DNA from: Acorus gramineus
Taxonomy: Eukaryota; Streptophyta; Magnoliopsida; Acorales; Acoraceae
Reading direction: 5' to 3'
Length of the DNA stretch: 64,000 nt
Assembly (NCBI GenBank): GCA_030737835.1
Contig: CM060853.1
Coordinates: 20,146,895-20,210,894, forward strand
The translations under genes and the position numbers were made by a program. Each line of letters starts with the position of its first letter. The stretch's first letter is position 1. The notes under the pieces were generated by a model, which was given only the letters and a program-made list of their open reading frames with translations, made no database searches and was not told where the DNA came from. Below, piece after piece: positions 59,286-64,000 of this stretch.

Positions 59286-60043
59286 AAAAAAAAAAATATT
59301 TAATACAAGAAAAATAAAATTAAGTTTATTGTTATAAATTACATGAAATAAATGGAAAGAAATATAATTCCGTTTGCTTATATTTATCCAATTCAATCAT
59401 CTCAAGCATTTAATCAAAATTACCAATTCATCAATCTCGGGCAGCATTTCCTCCTCCAGTGGTTTCAAGACTTGCAGTATGAACATTAATCTATAAAGAG
59501 TATTTATAGCTAGTGATGGTGATGTAGACTCAGAACAAGAAGAAGTTTTACTTGGCATGAAATATTGATTTTATGCTCAATGAATTATGTTTGGCTATTT
59601 AGTTGACTGTTACATTATTTTCTATAATTTACCAACGATTTTTTCTATGGTATTTAGAGAATTCTGAATATACGGAATCACTCATAAACCTTTTATATCT
59701 AGATAAGCTGGCTATGAAAGGCAAACATGACTCTAACTAAAGAGCCAACACCATGTGGGTTAATTAGTCTCTAATTTACTTTTTAGTTAACTAAATCATT
59801 TTAAACTCTCTCTTGTAATGTAAAGCCATTTGAGGGGAGAGTTCATAGTATATAAGTATCAGAGAGCAGTTCTGATCACCAAGATTATTCCATTATTGTT
59901 AATGAGTGCCTCCACATACCAAGGTAATCCTCCAAAACCTCTTCTTCTTTTCCTTTCCTTTCCTTCTCAATGGCTCTTCATTGTCCCCTCCTCAAACAAT
60001 TACTAATAATACCACCACTATATCTCTCAAGTTTAATTATATC
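59286..60043. other. Intergenic DNA
   Basis: AT-rich. A CT-rich leader-like stretch with an ATG lies at 59935-60000 (reading ALHCPLLKQLL) but the frame closes soon and is not called. Confidence 0.4.
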
Positions 60044-60047
60044 AATA

Positions 60048-60440
60048 TGCCTTTTGGATAAATATAGAAAAATGAATTGTGTATAAAGAATAGAGTAGAA
60101 TCAAGTGCAGCCCTGCTTTAGCCCAAGATTTATGAAATGGGCCCCTATTGGAAAACTTTAACAGCAAACAATATACTCTCTGATCATATGGAACTTCATT
60201 TAATTTATTGACACTACTGTTTAGAATGGTTTGCATTTCAATACATGAAACCAACTTCATTTGTATGGTTCCTATTTGTGGATTTAATTTATTATAGTTG
60301 TCTCTCTCAATTTTTCTTCTTCCAAATTTGTCTCCATTTTCTAGGGTTTGTCGATGAACATGGGGCCATGGCCTGATTTGGCCCAGTTTTCAAGCCCCAT
60401 TAATGGATGATGAGCTTCTTTCAGGAGGTGGCCCAAAGTA
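60048..60440. repeat. Diverged non-coding duplication, copy 1
   Basis: Shares with 62010-62420, in the same order and orientation: AGCCCTGCTTTAGCCCAAGATTTATGAAATGGGCCCCTA against GGCCCCAGCTTAAACCAAG...TTTATTAAATGGGGGCCCCTA, then TTTGTCTCCATTT, and a final GGCC/GGGCC-rich block ending in GGTGGCCCAAAG against GGTGGGCCAAAG. Spacing between copies is about 1.97 kb. Content unknown. Confidence 0.55.
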
Positions 60441-61215
60441 AAAGCATTTGAATGGATGTCATGTGAATTAATTAGGTAGAGAATGATCATATTTGATCTT
60501 GCTTTTGGGTGGTTCCATTTTAGAGTTTTGTTTTGCCCACGATATATTTTTGTTTCTCCAAGAAACCATACAAAATCAGCTTTTCTACGTAATCATGATC
60601 TGACCGAAAGGCTATATTTAAAAGAACTAAAAAAATAATACGAGACAAACTCAAAAAAAGGGGTGGGGGAGGTGACTTATTTTTTGTTACATGAATTATA
60701 CCTCCTAAAAAAGGATGTGCTAGCTTCTCATATTTTAATTAGTAAATTCGAGAGGATTCAAACTGAGCCACGACTAGCCAGTGCCAACCATACATGAGTT
60801 TGATTAATTACTTCAGTGTTTTTCAAAATCAGTAGACATAACAAAAATCTAAGATTCATGTAGCATCTATTTAGATAGAAGAATAGATGTTGAATATATA
60901 TGATAGAATATGTATGAAAAAGTTCAAAAAATCTATTTGTAATTACTATAATAATATAATACTTGTATGCTACAGTAGCTTAGAATTAGGTGGTATAACA
61001 ATTGCATTTTTCAATTGAAATTGGGTCATTTTACCCTATCTATGACACGGGTGAAAGGAAGTTTCACATGTAAAATCATATTTTTTACTTTTTATAAATT
61101 TTTGTTTATTTTTTATCCACAGATTAGATGGACAATTAAACAACAAAAATTTCATTATTACATTTATTAAAGAGAATAAATAAAAATTCAATCAAACCAA
61201 AAATAATTTATTTTA
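60441..61215. other. AT-rich intergenic DNA
   Basis: Nothing recognised. Confidence 0.5.
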
Positions 61216-61686
61216 GGGTTAAAGACATTCAGGTCCTCGTAAACATGAGTAATCCCATATAAGCCCTTATCAAAGTTAGGGCAGACATACAAGTAATTGA
61301 AAACTCACAAAAACCCATATACATCTTTGGTTTCAACAAAAATTAATCATAATCCAACTTACCCTATTTAACTTTAACCTGTAACCATGAAATGATTGAA
61401 TTATCCTCAAATTTTTAACTATTTTCAATCAATAACTCAATGAAAATGAAGAAACATAAAAAGTCTTACAAGGATATATAATATGATCTTTGTATGAACT
61501 AATTTGTTTTTATGATTATTTATGGAAACTATAATGTCTACACAATTACATGGTGATAAAATATTTTTTCAAATTTGAATGAAATTAAGTTTTTGTGTGT
61601 TTTTAGGAACTCACTTGTCTACCCCAAATTTCATAGGAACTTTTATGAGATTATCCATATTTGTAGGGATGCAGATGTCTTTAACC
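61216..61686. mobile_element. Foldback (MULE-like) element, relative of 40898-41411
   Basis: The left end GGGTTAAAGACATTCAGGTC and the right end reversed GGTTAAAGACATCTGCATCC begin inverted repeats of about 75 bp (through GTAATCCCATATAAG... and GGGCAGACATACAAGT). Strings such as AAAACTCACAAAAA(C/T)C(C/T)ATATAC match the element at 40898. Target duplication decayed. Non-coding. Confidence 0.65.
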
Positions 61687-62009
61687 TTTTATTTCATTGA
61701 TATTGTTATTTATTCTAATATAATTATTTGTTCTTAATAACGGGGCGTAGTGTTGTCGTGTACGACCAATAGCATTCTGGCTTTCTATGTTCTAGCAACA
61801 AAAACTTAGCTGTACTTCATTGAACCTTGTGTCTCATTAAAGTTGAGCAATTGCTAATGAGTGATTTTTGGAACCCAAAAAACCGCATTACAATAAAGAA
61901 AAACGAAGGGAAAAAAGTTGAAGACTCGCAATTTTTTTTTAATGAAAAGTGCACTTGATATTTAATAGGACATGGAGAATTCAAGGCTCATGACACTTTC
62001 ATTTATGAA

Positions 62010-62420
62010 GGGCAAACATAATAGTCATGATGATTGAGACCATTCTTGAAAAATAAACAATGCATAAAATATAAAATGCGGCCCCAGCTTAAACCAAGAT
62101 TTATTAAATGGGGGCCCCTAATGGAGCACAAAAGATGATAACTTGAAACTTCAGCATTAACTCTCATATGCTTCAAAATCATCATTGAAACTTTGTTTTA
62201 TATTAAAACATACACAATATTTTGACCACCAAGACTTGTATGGGTGGTTGAGAACATGAGATCTTGCATGTATATTTTATTGCCGAGTTACATGTTGTCT
62301 CCATTTCAACGAATTTGTCTCCATTGATTTGAACATTTTTGGTTCTTTAAGAACAAGTGTTGTTGGATGATGTGGGCCAGGCCCAGTGAAGTGATGGGCT
62401 GATTTGAGAGGGTGGGCCAA
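62010..62420. repeat. Diverged non-coding duplication, copy 2
   Basis: Partner of 60048-60440; see that entry. Confidence 0.55.
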
Positions 62421-63248
62421 AGATGAGCCCTGAAACGTCACACCTACAATTTTGCTCATCACTTTCAGACTTCTGGAACATCACTTCTTCACACACAAAT
62501 TCTCTTTTGTATCCCCACCTACCCTCAATGTTATTCTTCATATTTTTCAAAAAACATATGATGAGTATATTATTTAAAAAAAAATCAAAATAATCATGGC
62601 CTGTTTTTAAGGCAGGAAATGAGAGAAAACCTAAAATTTTTCCCTTTTGAAAATATGATTAAATGTAGTTATATGTATTATTAACAAATATTTTATGAAA
62701 CAAATACGCGATGGAGGGAGAACCTCTTCCTTTATAGTAGGAGTGTATCTTTGATAAAAATGTCAATGGTAAAAAATAGGGGAAAATTATAAGAGGTCCT
62801 CCCAGCTACTCCCTCATTATTTTTAGGTTCTTGAATTGTTTTTAATTTTTTTAGATCCTAAAACCCAAAATATATTATTTTTAGGTCCATTGGATGAACT
62901 GCCGTTTGATCTCCCATGTGAAATGTAATCGCTACCCTCTCTCTCCGAAATCCCCCCCCCCCCTTTATATTGGTATAGATAGAAGTGCCAAAGATGACTT
63001 AACATAGTTTGGTTTAGAGACAAACTGTTTGCATTGAATCGAAATGACTGAACATCTTGGCTTTTGTTGTTGTCACGGTTAGTTTATTAGTACACTGTAA
63101 TTTCTTAACAGTACATTGTTAAATTTATTAGTATACTAGTAAATCTTTATAGTACATTGTTAAACTAATGATAGCATGTGTTCATGTAAAATTACTTTAA
63201 AAATTCATGTAAATGAGATGTGTGCCTTCATGTATGGGTTGAAAATAT
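62421..63248. other. Intergenic DNA with recurring TACATTGTTAA words
   Basis: AT-rich. 62800-62950 resembles in phrasing the repeat near 53800-54250 (A-G-G-T-C-C/T, then a homopolymer C-run at 62954-62963). 63075-63165 repeats AGTACATTGTTAA and TTATTAGTA(C/T)ACT. Confidence 0.4.
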
Positions 63249-63443
63249 GTGACACATTCATGTAAAAAAGAGGAAGAGGAGGGGGAAGAGAAGGGGGAGG
63301 TGGATGAGGAAGAGTTGTATAGGAGGGAAAAAAAGAAAGGATTGGCTATTGGAGGGTTTCTGAAGAGAGGACTGGTGACTGTGAAGCTTGTGCACAGAAA
63401 TGTAAGAATGTATCTAGATCCAGAGGTTAAGGCAAGAAAATGA
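63249..63443 (+). other. Glu/Lys-rich open frame of 64 codons
   Basis: MTHSCKKEEEEGEEKGEVDEE... followed by less biased sequence (GFLKRGLVTVKLVHRNVRMY). Purine-rich DNA gives such frames by chance, yet the C-terminal half looks protein-like. It could be an exon of the gene that begins at 63688 or part of a transposon. Unrecognised. Confidence 0.2.
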
Positions 63444-63687
63444 GATGTGTGGCTTCATGTGTGGATTGATGTTCATGGTTGATATGTTTAGGTTCATTGA
63501 GTTTTTTTTTTATAATTTATTGTTTCTTTGCTTGGTTGTATTTAGAATTAGTTGTAATGTTTGGTTCCTGATTTTTATGTGTTTGTTAGCTTTCAATTTA
63601 TATTATTTTTATTTTTGCACACCGTATAAGATTTAAAAAATAGTTCGAACAGAGGGTTTGACACCAAGAAGAAGTCCGAGCTTTAAT

Positions 63688-64000
63688 ATGGTGGCCAACA
63701 TTCCTTCGAAGTCCATAGCTCATTCCAAATCATCAACTGAATCTCCTACTCAAAACCCATCCACAAGAGCTCCTTCCAATTCATCCACTGAATCCTCTAC
63801 TCAAAACCCATCCACAAGAGCTCCTTCTAATTCATCCACTGAATCCTCTACTCAAAACCCATCCATAGAAGCTCCTTCCAATCCATCCACCAAATCCTCT
63901 ACTCAAAACCCATCCATAGAAGCTCCTTCCAAGCCATCCACCAAAGTCCTATTGAAAAGCCATCCACTGAATCCCCTACTAAAAAGCCATCAACAAAAGC
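63688..64000 (+). CDS. Ser/Thr/Pro-rich 17-residue tandem-repeat protein, start only (runs off window)
   Basis: From ATG at 63688 the frame reads MVANIPSKSIAHSKSSTESP and then about four copies of a 51-bp unit coding SSTESSTQNPSTRAPSN, with later copies changed to NPSIEAPSN(P/K)PSTK. The DNA unit is conserved copy to copy (63730-63935). At about 63940 the repeat phase shifts by one: the called frame stays open as KVLLKSHPLN, while the frame continuing the repeat language reads SPIEKPSTESPTKKPSTK. Low-complexity Ser/Thr/Pro repeats suit a cell-wall or disordered protein, or a transposon-coded protein. The 3' part is outside the window. Confidence 0.4.
   Translation, partial: MVANIPSKSIAHSKSSTESPTQNPSTRAPSNSSTESSTQNPSTRAPSNSSTESSTQNPSIEAPSNPSTKSSTQNPSIEAPSKPSTKVLLKSHPLNPLLKSHQQK

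Overview
This is a 64 kb stretch of flowering-plant nuclear DNA. The genes are plant-specific or plant-typed (SHOOT GRAVITROPISM 6, a PTC52/ACD1-like chloroplast Rieske oxygenase, CKS1, pectinesterase, a PHD-finger acetyltransferase-like protein, NHL/LEA-2 proteins, a RING protein). They are split by AT-rich GT-AG introns and lie in AT-rich intergenic DNA full of small DNA transposons. First exons are strongly GC-rich compared with later ones (clearest in the RING gene, the Rieske gene, CKS1 and the intronless NHL genes). That gradient is common in monocots but does not settle the clade. All gene models below were spliced by eye from splice sites, reading phase and family knowledge.

Layout: 0.76-3.3 kb (+), last six exons of an SGR6-like HEAT-repeat gene that enters from outside the window. 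3.7-9.8 kb (-), seven-exon PTC52-like Rieske oxygenase, convergent with SGR6; its fourth intron holds a mitochondrial nad2 fragment. 10.9-12.5 kb, an RNase H retroelement relic and a Tourist-like MITE interrupted by an 826-bp hAT element. 14.7-16.4 kb (-), an uncharacterised 70-aa membrane protein and CKS1. 18.2-21.0 kb (-), a five-exon pectinesterase with a MITE in its last intron and one apparent GC-AG intron. 21-27 kb, repeats and one doubtful short ORF. 27.4-33.2 kb (-), a 17-exon PHD-finger/GNAT-like gene. 33.5-38 kb, two neighbouring 1.3-kb TIR elements. 38-44.4 kb (+), a tandem duplication carrying two NHL/LEA-2 genes, the first preceded by a SINE-like insertion that creates a hairpin. 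45.1-46.2 kb, a 1-kb Mutator-like element with perfect 9-bp target duplication and a deleted transposase. 46.5-53.2 kb (-), a seven-exon RING gene. 53.2-64 kb, repeats, MITEs, foldback elements and, at the right edge, the start of a 51-bp tandem-repeat reading frame.

The genes do not form one pathway. From memory of the Arabidopsis map, the RING, CKS and PHD-acetyltransferase genes are neighbours near At2g27950-At2g27980, while pectinesterases and SGR6 lie near At2g36700-At2g36810. The window may therefore show the ancestral single block of two duplicated Arabidopsis segments. I found no new coordinated gene system. The strongest unusual structures are the composite SINE-like hairpin beside the NHL genes, the patchy divergence of those two genes, and a regularly spaced tryptophan array in the RING protein.
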